NCBI RefSeq assembly: GCF_001431625.1
Contig: NZ_LLXT01000087.1
Span: forward strand, 1 to 48,782
Reading direction: 5' to 3'
DNA length: 48,782 nt
From: Stenotrophomonas geniculata ATCC 19374 = JCM 13324
GTDB taxonomy: Bacteria; Pseudomonadota; Gammaproteobacteria; Xanthomonadales; Xanthomonadaceae
Position 1 is the stretch's first letter, and every line of letters starts with the position of its first letter. Positions 18,882 through 27,121 of the stretch are shown here, piece by piece. The notes below the pieces were generated by a model. That model saw only the letters and a program-made list of their open reading frames with translations, was not told where the DNA came from and did not search any database. Both the position numbers and the translations under genes were made by a program.

Positions 18882-19822
18882 TGAGCAAGATTCTCGTCAT
18901 CGCCGAGCACCACGACGGCAAGCTCAACGCCGCCACCGCCAAGACCGTCAGTGCCGCCGCCGCCATCAGCGGTGCCAGCATCGACGTGCTGGTGCTGGCC
19001 GCCGACCCGGCCGCCGTCGCCGCCGAAGCCGCGAAGATCGCTGGCGTCGCCAAGGTCCTGACCGTGGCCAATGCCGCCAACGCGCAGGCCATCGCCCAGG
19101 TACTGGCACCGCAGATCGCGCAGCTGGCCAAGGGCTATACCCATGTGTTCGGCCCGTCGACCACCTTCGGCAAGGACCTCATGCCGTGCGTGGCCGCCCT
19201 GCTCGGCGTCAACCAGGTCTCCGACCTGATGAGCGTCGAAGGCAGCCACACCTTCAAGCGCCCGATCTATGCCGGCAACGCGATCATCACCGTGGAAGCA
19301 CCGGCCGACCAGATCGTAGTCGCCACCGTGCGCGCCGCGTCCTGGCCGGAAGCTGCCCAGGGCGGCAGCGCCGCCATCGAAGCAGCCAGCGTTGACGCTG
19401 CCCTGCCGACCCATACCCGCTTCGTCGGCCTGGCCGCCGGTGCCAGCGACCGCCCGGACCTCCAGAGCGCCAAGCGCGTGGTCTCCGGCGGCCGTGGTGT
19501 CGGTTCGGAAGAGAACTTCAAGGTCATCTTCCAGCTGGCCGACAAGCTCGGTGCCGCCGTGGGTGCCTCGCGTGCCGCGGTCGACGCCGGCTACGTGCCC
19601 AGCGACCTGCAGGTCGGCCAGACCGGCAAGATCATCGCGCCGGAGCTGTACGTGGCCGTGGGTATCAGCGGTGCCATCCAGCACCTGACCGGCATCAAGG
19701 ATGCGGGCACGATTGTCGCGATCAACAAGGACGGCGACGCGCCGATCTTCGAGATCGCCGATATCGGCCTGGTGGGGGATCTGTTTGCGATCCTGCCGGA
19801 GCTGGAAGCCGCGCTGGGCTGA
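18881..19822 (+). CDS. etfA: Electron transfer flavoprotein alpha subunit
   Basis: A 313-residue FAD-binding subunit. The C-terminal FAD domain starts about residue 200 ([10 protein letters not shown]) and includes the signature running through QVGQTGKI to GISGAIQH (about 246-266). It starts on the last base of etfB. A rho-independent terminator follows after 32 bases, so the operon ends here and the polysaccharide operon downstream needs its own promoter. Confidence 0.96.
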   Translation: MSKILVIAEHHDGKLNAATAKTVSAAAAISGASIDVLVLAADPAAVAAEAAKIAGVAKVLTVANAANAQAIAQVLAPQIAQLAKGYTHVFGPSTTFGKDLMPCVAALLGVNQVSDLMSVEGSHTFKRPIYAGNAIITVEAPADQIVVATVRAASWPEAAQGGSAAIEAASVDAALPTHTRFVGLAAGASDRPDLQSAKRVVSGGRGVGSEENFKVIFQLADKLGAAVGASRAAVDAGYVPSDLQVGQTGKIIAPELYVAVGISGAIQHLTGIKDAGTIVAINKDGDAPIFEIADIGLVGDLFAILPELEAALG

Positions 19823-19854
19823 CGCAGGCCCGATCCCTGCAGCCGCAGGCCCTG

Positions 19855-19890
19855 CCCCCGGTTGGAGCATCCGTTCCGCCGGGGGTTTTT
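19855..19890 (+). terminator. Rho-independent terminator of etfBA
   Basis: CCCCCGG (19855-19861) pairs with CCGGGGG (19879-19885), followed directly by TTTTT. The loop is 17 bases and can form a small inner stem. Confidence 0.8.
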
Positions 19891-20294
19891 GCTGTCTCTT
19901 GGTACGTTCGGCCGTCTTCCGGCATCCACGTCCCGGAAGCTTCCTGCTGCAGCTGGAAACGCCTGGCGCGTCATGCCGCAATCATGTAGATGAATGGAAG
20001 AGTGAGCTCGATGCTCGCTCCCGAAACCCGTGATGTGGCAGCCGGTTGGACCTGCCTGCGGGTCCGCTTCGGCCTACGAGCAGGCCACGCGATGGAGCCG
20101 TAGGGCGCTGCCCCGCGCAGGGCCCATGAATGGCGATGGGCCGCTGTGCACGCAGCCGGTAAAGCTATAATCGACGACTGCCGACACTGATCGTGGCGCG
20201 CGGCGGAAGGCCGGGAGACTCCCTGTTGCCTCCTCGCACACCATCGCGGTGTCATTCACGTGCCGAGGCAGGGCGCGCAAGGGTCCACTACGCC
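19891..20294. other. Long intergenic leader before the O-antigen decoration operon
   Basis: The gap between etfA and the first glycosyltransferase is 472 bases, the longest non-coding stretch in the window. Past the etfA terminator it holds an AT-rich segment near 19975-20010, a hairpin GGCCCAT/ATGGGCC (20121-20127 with 20136-20142), and a TATAAT at 20166-20171. No ORF with family resemblance is seen. A GCCGTAG at 20096-20102 resembles the ops element only partly. Confidence 0.5.
20166..20171 (+). promoter_or_regulatory. Candidate -10 (TATAAT) of the 20.3-30.8 kb operon
   Basis: A perfect TATAAT lies 124 bases before the first start codon of the operon. No -35 resembling TTGACA lies 16-18 bases upstream, so if real it would need an activator or an extended context. 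The long untranslated leader would then include the hairpin-poor stretch 20178-20294. Confidence 0.4.
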
Positions 20295-21278
20295 ATGACA
20301 GAAGCGACGCCCTCTCCGCCGTATGGTGGAGAACACCCACTGGAAATCTCGGTCGTGGCACCTGTCTATGGCTGCCAGGGATGCCTGGAAGACCTCGTGG
20401 ACCAGGTCGAGGCCGCGATCGCAACCCTGGGCGTCAGCTTCGAGATGATCCTGGTCGACGACGCCAGCCCCGACGGCGCCTGGGCCCGGATCGCCGAACT
20501 GGCCGCTACCCGGCCCTGGCTGCGTGGCCTGCGCCTGTCGCGCAACTTTGGCCAGCATTCGGCCATTTCGGCCGGGATAGAACACGCACGTGGTCGTTGG
20601 ACGGTAGTGATGGACTGCGATCTGCAGGACGTTCCCCGCGAAATTCCCGCGTTGTACCGCAAGGCCAACGAAGAACAACTCGATGTTGTGTTCGCACAAC
20701 GCCTGGAACGTCAGGACAAAGCGCTCAAGCGACTGTCTTCGTGGGCCTTTTTCGGCCTGCTGGGCTGGCTCACCGGCGTACCGCAGGACCCCAGCACGGC
20801 CAACTTCGGCATCTACCATCGCAAGGTCATCAATGCGGTATGCAGGATGCCCGAACGAGACCGTTCGTTCCCGTTGATGGTCAAATGGGCCGGCTTCCGT
20901 ACTGGCAAGCTGCCGGTCCAGCACCAGGCCCGTACCGTGGGCGAAACCTCCTACACCCTGCGCAAGCTGCTTACTTTGTCGACCAACATTGCGCTGGGCT
21001 ACTCGGAAAAGCCACTGCGCATGGTGGCCGGCACCGGGATCGCCTGTTCGCTGGTCGCCTTCGTGCTGGTGGCGCTAAGCCTGCTGCGCTGGTGGGATGG
21101 CGATATCGAAGTGGCCGGTTACACCTCCATCATCGGCTCGGTCTGGCTGATCGGCGGCCTGGTGATGTTCTGCCTGGGCGTCGTCGGCCTGTATGTCGGC
21201 CAAGTGTTCCGCAATGTGCAGAAGCGCCCGTACTACATCGTCGCCGACGCGGTGAACGATGCACAGGAAGCCCGATGA
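20295..21278 (+). CDS. GtrB/ArnC-type polyprenyl-phosphate glycosyltransferase (GT2)
   Basis: A 327-residue inner-membrane GT2 enzyme of the dolichol-phosphate-mannose-synthase group. The catalytic domain has VDDASPDG (54-61) and DCDLQD (107-112), then two C-terminal helices (about 243-265 and 278-302), and ends with the family-typical YVGQVFRNVQKRPYYIV. Such enzymes move a sugar from a nucleotide donor to undecaprenyl phosphate on the cytoplasmic face. The ATG at 20295 gives the best N-terminus. First gene of an eleven-gene operon; overlaps the next gene by 4 bases. The donor is inferred to be the dTDP-amino sugar made by later genes of the operon. Confidence 0.88.
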   Translation: MTEATPSPPYGGEHPLEISVVAPVYGCQGCLEDLVDQVEAAIATLGVSFEMILVDDASPDGAWARIAELAATRPWLRGLRLSRNFGQHSAISAGIEHARGRWTVVMDCDLQDVPREIPALYRKANEEQLDVVFAQRLERQDKALKRLSSWAFFGLLGWLTGVPQDPSTANFGIYHRKVINAVCRMPERDRSFPLMVKWAGFRTGKLPVQHQARTVGETSYTLRKLLTLSTNIALGYSEKPLRMVAGTGIACSLVAFVLVALSLLRWWDGDIEVAGYTSIIGSVWLIGGLVMFCLGVVGLYVGQVFRNVQKRPYYIVADAVNDAQEAR

Positions 21279-22033
21279 ACCTGCTCATCGACAACGGCGA
21301 AGGACGGATCGCCGCGCGCCTGACCCCCTGGGACGAGCGCGCCCTCGGCTTCGTTACCGCAGAGGTGACCGCACTGGACGTCGCCACCGCGGCACATGCA
21401 GCGCCATTGCTGGTCGAACTCGAGCGTTGGTGCGCCAACCACTCGGTGCACTACCTCTTCGGCCGCATCGACGCCACACAACCGGTGGCCAAGGCGGCCC
21501 TGCTCCAGCACGGCTTCGCCTTCGTGGAGACCTCATTGACCGTTTCGCGCAGCGGCTTCGCCAACCTGCCCCAGGTTCCGCGCGGCATGCTGCCGACGCT
21601 ACGTCCCGCAGTCGCTGGCGATGTGGCCGAGCTGCGGCAGATTGCCGCCACCGACTTCGCGCACGGCCGCTTCCTGGAAGATCCCGCCATCGACCCCCAG
21701 CGGGCCGCGTTGCGCACCGCCAACTGGATCGAAGACATGGTCACCGGGGGACTGGCCTACGTGGCCGAATCGCGCGGCCGCGTCATCGGCTTCCATGCCG
21801 AACGCATTGCTGCAGACCGCAGCAACTGCGAACTGCTGTTGACCGGCGCTTCAGGTCCCTACGCCATGCTTGCCCTCCCGTTGTGGATCACCGCGCTCGA
21901 ATCGTTGGGCGCGCGTGGCATCCCGCACTGCACGACCCTCGTTTCCGCCGCGAATACGGGCATCATCAATCTGTATGCCCGCCTTGGCTTCCACTTCAAC
22001 AGCACCCTGTTTGGGTTCAGGAAATTCCTATGA
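21275..22033 (+). CDS. GNAT N-acyltransferase, WecD-like
   Basis: A 252-residue protein with a C-terminal GNAT fold (about 108-250). The N-terminal part (LTPWDERALGFVTAEV) resembles that of WecD/RffC, which N-acetylates dTDP-4-amino-4,6-dideoxygalactose. The GNAT part has the beta-strand/loop around YVAESRGRVIGFHAERI and a C-terminal NLYARLGFHF segment typical of acetyltransferases. With a WecE-type aminotransferase and a dedicated ACP in the same operon, its likely job is to acylate the 4-amino sugar, possibly from acyl-ACP rather than acetyl-CoA. It overlaps both neighbours by 4 bases. GNAT family is firm; the substrate is inference. Confidence 0.75.
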   Translation: MNLLIDNGEGRIAARLTPWDERALGFVTAEVTALDVATAAHAAPLLVELERWCANHSVHYLFGRIDATQPVAKAALLQHGFAFVETSLTVSRSGFANLPQVPRGMLPTLRPAVAGDVAELRQIAATDFAHGRFLEDPAIDPQRAALRTANWIEDMVTGGLAYVAESRGRVIGFHAERIAADRSNCELLLTGASGPYAMLALPLWITALESLGARGIPHCTTLVSAANTGIINLYARLGFHFNSTLFGFRKFL

Positions 22034-22278
22034 ACGATACCGTTACCGAAGATCAGGTCGTTGCCGTGTTCGCCCGTGTGCTGGGCATCGCAGCCGACAG
22101 CGTGAGCGACGATCTGCGTTACAACACCATCCCGCAGTGGGATTCAATCGCCCATATGTCGGTGGTCGCCGCACTGGAAGAAGCCTTCGGTGTGATGATC
22201 GATATGGATGAAGTGATCGACATGAGCTCGGTGGGCAAAGCGCGCGAAATCCTGCGCAAGCACGGCGCAGCCGTTTGA
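22030..22278 (+). CDS. Dedicated acyl carrier protein
   Basis: An 82-residue acidic ACP. The phosphopantetheine attachment serine is Ser39 in WDSIAHM. The rest fits the four-helix carrier fold, with acidic helix 2 (EEAFGVMIDMDEV). Its DSI motif differs from the DSL of the fatty-acid AcpP, as is common in secondary-pathway carriers. It overlaps the GNAT gene by 4 bases and lies 2 bases before the reductase. It most likely carries the acyl group that the neighbouring ligase and reductase act on. Confidence 0.9.
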   Translation: MNDTVTEDQVVAVFARVLGIAADSVSDDLRYNTIPQWDSIAHMSVVAALEEAFGVMIDMDEVIDMSSVGKAREILRKHGAAV

Positions 22279-22280
22279 GC

Positions 22281-23024
22281 ATGGCCGGCGCCGCACCCGT
22301 CATCCTGGTCACCGGTGCATCGCGCGGCATCGGTCGCGAGATCGCCCTGCAGCAGGCCTCCCGGCATGCGCAGCTGGTACTGGTAGCCCGCGATGAAGAG
22401 GCACTGGCCGGGCTGGATGCACAGATTCAGGCGCTGGGTGCACCGGCTGGGCTCTGTGCCGCGCTCGACCTGACCGATGCCGATGCCCTCGCGGGCCTGT
22501 TCAAGCAGATCTTCGCCCGCTTCGGCCGGCTGGATGGGCTGGTCAACAATGCAGGTGTGCTGCACGAAGGCCTGCTCGGCATGATCCGTGCCGAGGACAT
22601 CGACAAGGTGCTGGCGGTCAATGTCAAGGCACCGCTGATGGCGATGCAGTACGCCTCGCGCCTGATGGCGCGCAGTGGCGCAGGCAGCATCGTCAATCTG
22701 GTGTCGATCATGGGCGTCAACGGTGCCGCCGGGCTCAGCCTGTACGCTGCCAGCAAGGCCGCACTGGTCGGCGCCACCCGCTCGGCCTCCAAGGAACTGG
22801 CCCCACGTGGCATCCGCGTCAACGCGGTCTCACCGGGCTTCATCGATACCGACATGACGCGCAGCATGCCGGAGGCCGCGCACGCCAAGCGTGTCGCTTC
22901 GATTGCGATGGGGCGCGCCGGCACCCCTGCAGAGGTGGCCGAACTGGTCGGCTTCCTGCTCAGTGATGCCTCCGCCTATGTCACCGGGCAGGTAATTGGC
23001 ATCGACGGACAAATGGTGGTCTGA
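22281..23024 (+). CDS. SDR family oxidoreductase, FabG-like
   Basis: A 247-residue classical SDR. TGASRGIG (11-18) binds NADP(H), NNAG is 89-92, and the catalytic residues are Ser142, Tyr155 and Lys159 (YAASK). The C-terminal block GFLLSDASAYVTGQVIGIDGQ is that of 3-oxoacyl-ACP reductases. It likely reduces a 3-oxoacyl group on the operon's ACP to 3-hydroxyacyl; reducing a sugar or aldehyde is an alternative. Its stop is immediately followed by the ligase start. A TTG 6 bases upstream could also initiate and would overlap the ACP stop. Confidence 0.88.
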   Translation: MAGAAPVILVTGASRGIGREIALQQASRHAQLVLVARDEEALAGLDAQIQALGAPAGLCAALDLTDADALAGLFKQIFARFGRLDGLVNNAGVLHEGLLGMIRAEDIDKVLAVNVKAPLMAMQYASRLMARSGAGSIVNLVSIMGVNGAAGLSLYAASKAALVGATRSASKELAPRGIRVNAVSPGFIDTDMTRSMPEAAHAKRVASIAMGRAGTPAEVAELVGFLLSDASAYVTGQVIGIDGQMVV

Positions 23025-24425
23025 ATGCCGTTCTGGAACCTTGAACAACACGGGTCGCGAATCGCGCTGATCGATGGCGGGCAGACGCTGGACTTCGCGT
23101 CGCTGGCCCGCCTTTCCGACCAGCACGCCGCGCGGCTGCCCGAAGGACGCGGCATGGGCCTGCTGTGCATGCCCAGCCATACCGAGGCCGTGGCGCTTTA
23201 CCTGGGCGCTCTGCGCAGCGGGCGCCAGGTTCCACTACTGCTGCAACCCGACACCGATCCGGAACTGCTGGCAGCGCTGGTGATGCGTTACCAGCCTGAC
23301 TGGGTCGCCGCCACGGGTCCCGCGCCGGATGGCTACCAGACCGTGCATCAGGGCCAGGCGCTGGCCTTGCATCTGCGCGTCGCGGGCCCGGTCAACGAAG
23401 TACCACACGCCGATCTGGCGCTACTGCTGAGCACGTCCGGCAGTACCGGCTCGTCAAAGCTGGTGCGATTGTCCGCGGCGGGTCTGGACACCAATGCCAA
23501 CGCCATTGTCCAGTACCTGGGCCTGCGTGCCGATGATCGTGCGATCACTACGCTACCGCTGGCTTACTCGTTCGGCATGTCCATCCTCAACAGCCACCTT
23601 GCCGCTGGCGGCTCGGTGGTGCTGAGCGAGGACAGCCTGATGACCCGGGAGTTCTGGGACAGCGCCCGTCGCCACGGCATCACCTCGTTGTCCGGCGTTC
23701 CGGCCACCTTCGAGATCCTGCGGCGCATGGGTCTGGCCCGCCTGCAGCTGCCCAGCCTGCGCATGCTGACCCAGGCCGGCGGCCGCCTGCGCGATGAACT
23801 GGTCGCGCATTTCGCCGAATCCAGCCAGGCCCATGGCCTGGAGTTCTTCGTGATGTACGGACAGACAGAGGCTTCTCCACGCATCAGCTATGTTCCGGCT
23901 GCACGCATCATCGACAAGGTCGGCAGCATCGGTGTACCGGTTCCTGGAGGCCGCATGGAAGTGGATGCAGCGACTGGCGAACTGGTCTATTCCGGCCCCA
24001 ATGTGATGATGGGCTATGCCACCACGCGTGCCGATCTGGCCAAGGGTGACGAGCTGCAGGGAGTGCTGCGCACCGGTGACCTGGCCCGCGTTGACGAGGA
24101 CGGCTTCCATTACATCACCGGACGCGCCAAGCGCTTCCTGAAGATCTCCGGCAACCGGGTCAACCTCGACGAAGTCGAGGCCATGCTGTCGGCAGCGCTG
24201 CGCCAGCAGATCGTCTGCTCGGGCGACGACGACGACCTGGTGGCATTCAGTCACGGTGCCCAGGTCGCCGAGCAGGCGCAGGTACGCCAGCTGGTGCAGG
24301 AACGCTACAAGCTGTTCGGTGGCCACGTCCGTACCCTCCATCTGGATGCGCTGCCCCTGATGGCCAGCGGCAAGGTGGATTACCAGAGTCTCCGGCAGAT
24401 GGCCGGACAAGGAGCTGCAAGGTGA
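23025..24425 (+). CDS. AMP-dependent acyl ligase (ANL superfamily)
   Basis: A 466-residue adenylate-forming enzyme that activates a carboxylic acid as acyl-AMP and transfers it to a thiol (CoA or ACP). The P-loop is STSGSTGSSK (136-145), A5 is MYGQTE (277-282), A7 is RTGD (349-352), and the C-terminal catalytic lysine is Lys450 in SGKVDY. It is shorter than most acyl-CoA synthetases (500-560), like stand-alone ligases that load a carrier protein. It starts with no gap after the SDR and overlaps the LuxE-like gene by 4 bases. The acyl substrate is not readable from sequence. Confidence 0.88.
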   Translation: MPFWNLEQHGSRIALIDGGQTLDFASLARLSDQHAARLPEGRGMGLLCMPSHTEAVALYLGALRSGRQVPLLLQPDTDPELLAALVMRYQPDWVAATGPAPDGYQTVHQGQALALHLRVAGPVNEVPHADLALLLSTSGSTGSSKLVRLSAAGLDTNANAIVQYLGLRADDRAITTLPLAYSFGMSILNSHLAAGGSVVLSEDSLMTREFWDSARRHGITSLSGVPATFEILRRMGLARLQLPSLRMLTQAGGRLRDELVAHFAESSQAHGLEFFVMYGQTEASPRISYVPAARIIDKVGSIGVPVPGGRMEVDAATGELVYSGPNVMMGYATTRADLAKGDELQGVLRTGDLARVDEDGFHYITGRAKRFLKISGNRVNLDEVEAMLSAALRQQIVCSGDDDDLVAFSHGAQVAEQAQVRQLVQERYKLFGGHVRTLHLDALPLMASGKVDYQSLRQMAGQGAAR

Positions 24426-25528
24426 CCCTGCCCGCCGCGCCGGCTGCCAACGCGGCCGCTGCCCTGGAAGTCGACGTCTTCGGCCTGGACCGCAGCCAGA
24501 AACGTACCTGGCTGCTGGAAGGCCTCAATCGACTGACCCGCCACCATCAAGCGCAGTGCGCGCCGTATGCACGCATACTCGACGGCCTATGGCCGGCCGA
24601 CGATGCGGCCAGTCTGGAGCAGGTGCCGTGGTTACCGGTCCGCATGTTCAAGCTGCTGGACCTCAAGAGCATCGACGACGACAAGGTGTCGCGCACACTG
24701 GTGTCCAGTGGCACCACGGGCGCCGCGGTTTCCCGCATCTTCCTCGATGCCGACACCGCGCGCGCGCAGACCCGCGCACTGACCCGCATCTTCTCCCATT
24801 TCGCGGGCAACAGGCGCCTGCGCATGCTGGTGGTCGACGATTCCAGCTTCCTGCGTGATCGCAGCCGCTTCAACGCGCGCGCCGCAGGCATCCTCGGCTT
24901 CTCCAACTTCGGCCGTGACCATCTGTATCTGCTGGACGAAGACCTGCAACCGGACTGGACTGCACTGGAGCAATGGCTGCAGGCACATCCGGATGAGCCC
25001 GTGCTGTTGTTCGGCTTCACGTTCATCGTCTGGCAATCGTTCGTGCAGGCAGCACGCCGTGATGGCCGGCAGATCCGCTTCCCGGCCGGCAGCATGCTGG
25101 TGCACGGCGGCGGCTGGAAGAAAATGGACGAGCAGAAGGTCGACAACGTTGCCTACAAGGCCGCGCTGTCGCAGACCTTTGGCATCGAACGCGTTCACAA
25201 CTACTACGGCATGGTTGAACAGGTCGGCTCGATCTTCTTCGAATGTGAGCATGGCCACCTGCACGCGCCGGCCTACGCCGACGTGATCGTTCGCGACCTG
25301 CAGGACCTGCATCCGGCGCCACATGGCACCACCGGTGCGATCCAGGTGCTGAGCCTGCTGCCCGAAAGCTATCCCGGCCACAGCCTGCTGACCGAAGACC
25401 TTGGCGTGATTCATGGCGAGGACGACTGCGCCTGCGGCCGCCCGGGCAAGCACTTCGCCGTGCTTGGCCGTATCAAGAACGTGGAAATCCGCGGCTGCAG
25501 CGATACCCGCACGGTACCCAACGCATGA
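24422..25528 (+). CDS. LuxE-like acyl-protein synthetase
   Basis: A 368-residue member of the LuxE family, which in luminous bacteria activates a fatty acid with ATP and holds it as a thioester for reduction by LuxC. Visible are SSGTTG (95-100, nucleotide-binding), a HGGGWKKM block (about 226-233) and a cysteine near the C-terminus, Cys359 in EIRGCSD, at the position where LuxE carries its acyl-cysteine. The start is GTG at 24422, overlapping the ligase stop by 4 bases. It stands directly before LuxC. No luxA, luxB or luxD is present, so the role is not bioluminescence. Related genes are found in some O-antigen and flagellar-glycan clusters. Confidence 0.85.
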   Translation: MTLPAAPAANAAAALEVDVFGLDRSQKRTWLLEGLNRLTRHHQAQCAPYARILDGLWPADDAASLEQVPWLPVRMFKLLDLKSIDDDKVSRTLVSSGTTGAAVSRIFLDADTARAQTRALTRIFSHFAGNRRLRMLVVDDSSFLRDRSRFNARAAGILGFSNFGRDHLYLLDEDLQPDWTALEQWLQAHPDEPVLLFGFTFIVWQSFVQAARRDGRQIRFPAGSMLVHGGGWKKMDEQKVDNVAYKAALSQTFGIERVHNYYGMVEQVGSIFFECEHGHLHAPAYADVIVRDLQDLHPAPHGTTGAIQVLSLLPESYPGHSLLTEDLGVIHGEDDCACGRPGKHFAVLGRIKNVEIRGCSDTRTVPNA

Positions 25529-26748
25529 CCAGACTGCTCTTCTCGATCCACCCGGACGCCACGCTGGATGCGGAACTGGCACGCCTGTCGGTACTGCCAC
25601 CGCTGCTGCCGTTCAGCGCGCCACTGCGCGAGTTCGTTGCGGACTTCTCCCGTCGCGTATTCACACTGCCGCAGCTGCGCCAGCATCCCGAGTTGGCCAC
25701 CCTTGCCCACTGGTTCCGCGGCGCCGCGGTCAATCAGCTTTCGCAGCGCATCGGAACGCGCCCGACCGAGCTGGATCTGGCCCGAGGACTGGTCTTCCAT
25801 CTTGCTCCGGCCAACGTGGACGTCCTGTTCGCGTACGCTTGGCTGATGTCGGTGCTGTCAGGCAACACCAATGTGGCCCGCCTGTCGCAGAAGCAGAGCA
25901 CCCAGCGCGATGCGCTGGTCTCGATCCTGCATGACATGCAGCATGAAGGCCTGCATCCACAGGTACTGGAACGTGCGGTACTGTTGACGTATCCGCATGA
26001 CGATGCGATCACCACGGCGATCTCCCGTCACTGCCATGCGCGCATCATCTGGGGCGGTGACGCCACGGTCGCCAAGATCCGCTCATTGCCGATCGCGCCA
26101 CAGGCTCTCGAGCTGGCCTTCCCGGACCGGTTCGGCGTGGCGGTCATGCGCGCAGGCACGCTGATCGAAGCCAACGATGCCGATCTGCAGGAACTCGCCC
26201 ATCGCTTCTGCAACGACGTGCTCTGGTTCGGCCAGCAGGCCTGCTCTTCGCCGCGCACCCTGTACTGGGTTGGCGACGAGGCAGAGACCGCAGCGGCCAA
26301 GGCACGTTTCTGGCCGGCGGTACGCACCCAGGCCGCCAGCCTGGACGACGAGCCCGCAGCACTGATGGCCCGGGTGACCGATGCCAACCTGCTGGCGGCC
26401 ACCGGGCATGGCGTGCATTCCGCCGATGCCATCGGCCTGTATCCGCTGCGCCTGGAAGCCTCGCGTGCCGATGGCGGGATCCGCGAGATCCAGTCTGGCC
26501 ACGGCCTGGTGGTGGAGATCGAGCTGCCCACGCTGGATGCGTTGGCGCCACAACTCGACGACCGTGACCAGACGCTTGTCCAGCATGGTTTCACGGCGTC
26601 CGACCTGCGCGGCTTCCTGTGCGGCCTCCGCAATCGTGCCATCGACCGCGTCGTACCATTCGGCCGCGCCCTGGACTTCCATCCGGTCTGGGACGGCACC
26701 GACCTGCTCGATGTCCTTACCCGCAAGATCACCCTGCCTGCGACCTGA
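25525..26748 (+). CDS. LuxC-like acyl reductase
   Basis: A 407-residue protein of the LuxC (acyl-CoA/acyl-protein reductase) family, distant from aldehyde dehydrogenases. It should reduce the acyl thioester from LuxE to an aldehyde with NADPH. The catalytic cysteine is Cys240 in GQQACSSPR; HLAPANVD (92-99), SGNTNV (112-117) and IIWGGD (174-179) are the usual family blocks. LuxC proteins are usually about 480 residues, so this is a short version. It overlaps luxE-like by 4 bases; the two surely act together. What the aldehyde is used for is unknown; a reductive step on an acyl substituent of a sugar is one possibility. Confidence 0.85.
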   Translation: MTRLLFSIHPDATLDAELARLSVLPPLLPFSAPLREFVADFSRRVFTLPQLRQHPELATLAHWFRGAAVNQLSQRIGTRPTELDLARGLVFHLAPANVDVLFAYAWLMSVLSGNTNVARLSQKQSTQRDALVSILHDMQHEGLHPQVLERAVLLTYPHDDAITTAISRHCHARIIWGGDATVAKIRSLPIAPQALELAFPDRFGVAVMRAGTLIEANDADLQELAHRFCNDVLWFGQQACSSPRTLYWVGDEAETAAAKARFWPAVRTQAASLDDEPAALMARVTDANLLAATGHGVHSADAIGLYPLRLEASRADGGIREIQSGHGLVVEIELPTLDALAPQLDDRDQTLVQHGFTASDLRGFLCGLRNRAIDRVVPFGRALDFHPVWDGTDLLDVLTRKITLPAT

Positions 26749-26752
26749 TCCG

Positions 26753-27118
26753 ATGAGCTATGTTTTCATTGCCCTGACCATCCTGCTGACCGTCTACGGC
26801 CAGCTCATGCTGAAGTGGCAGGTCAGCCTCAATCCCGGGGCGACCATCGACGGCCTGAACCCGCGCGCGGTCATCACCCTGCTGCTCAATCCCTGGGTGA
26901 TCAGTGCCTTCGCGGCGGCTTTCGGCGCTTCACTGTGCTGGATGGCGGCCATCGGCCGGATGCCGCTGAGCAAGGCCTATCCCTTCACCGCGTTGAGTTT
27001 CCCACTGGTGGCAACCCTTGCCGTATGGCTCTTCCGCGAGTCCTTCGACTCGCATAAGATCGCCGGCACCGCCTTGATCATCCTGGGCGTCATCGTCCTG
27101 TCTCGCTCCGGAGCCTGA
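26753..27118 (+). CDS. SMR/EamA-like four-helix membrane protein, possible lipid-linked sugar flippase
   Basis: A 121-residue protein with four predicted helices (about 2-21, 44-64, 70-92, 99-117) and the fold signature LSKAYPFTALSFPLV. Drug exporters of the SMR family carry an essential glutamate in helix 1; here helix 1 (YVFIALTILLTVYGQLML) has none. The same lack is seen in ArnE/ArnF, which flip undecaprenyl-phosphate-aminoarabinose. In an operon with a GtrB/ArnC-type enzyme and a large GT-C-like protein it fits as the flippase. It starts 4 bases after luxC-like. The function is inferred from fold, missing residue and neighbours. Confidence 0.75.
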   Translation: MSYVFIALTILLTVYGQLMLKWQVSLNPGATIDGLNPRAVITLLLNPWVISAFAAAFGASLCWMAAIGRMPLSKAYPFTALSFPLVATLAVWLFRESFDSHKIAGTALIILGVIVLSRSGA

Positions 27119-27121
27119 ACC

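Noticed and set aside
20090..20110. An RfaH ops/JUMPstart element before the O-antigen operon
   Set aside because: AGCCGTAG agrees with GGCGGTAG at only six of eight bases and the wider JUMPstart pattern is absent.
20249..21274. GNAT protein as the C-terminus of a larger protein
   Set aside because: The upstream frame is a shadow of the GT2 gene. The ATGA overlap at 21275 gives a normal start.
24422..26748. A bioluminescence (lux) operon
   Set aside because: Only luxC- and luxE-like genes are present. No luxA, luxB or luxD, and all neighbours are polysaccharide genes.
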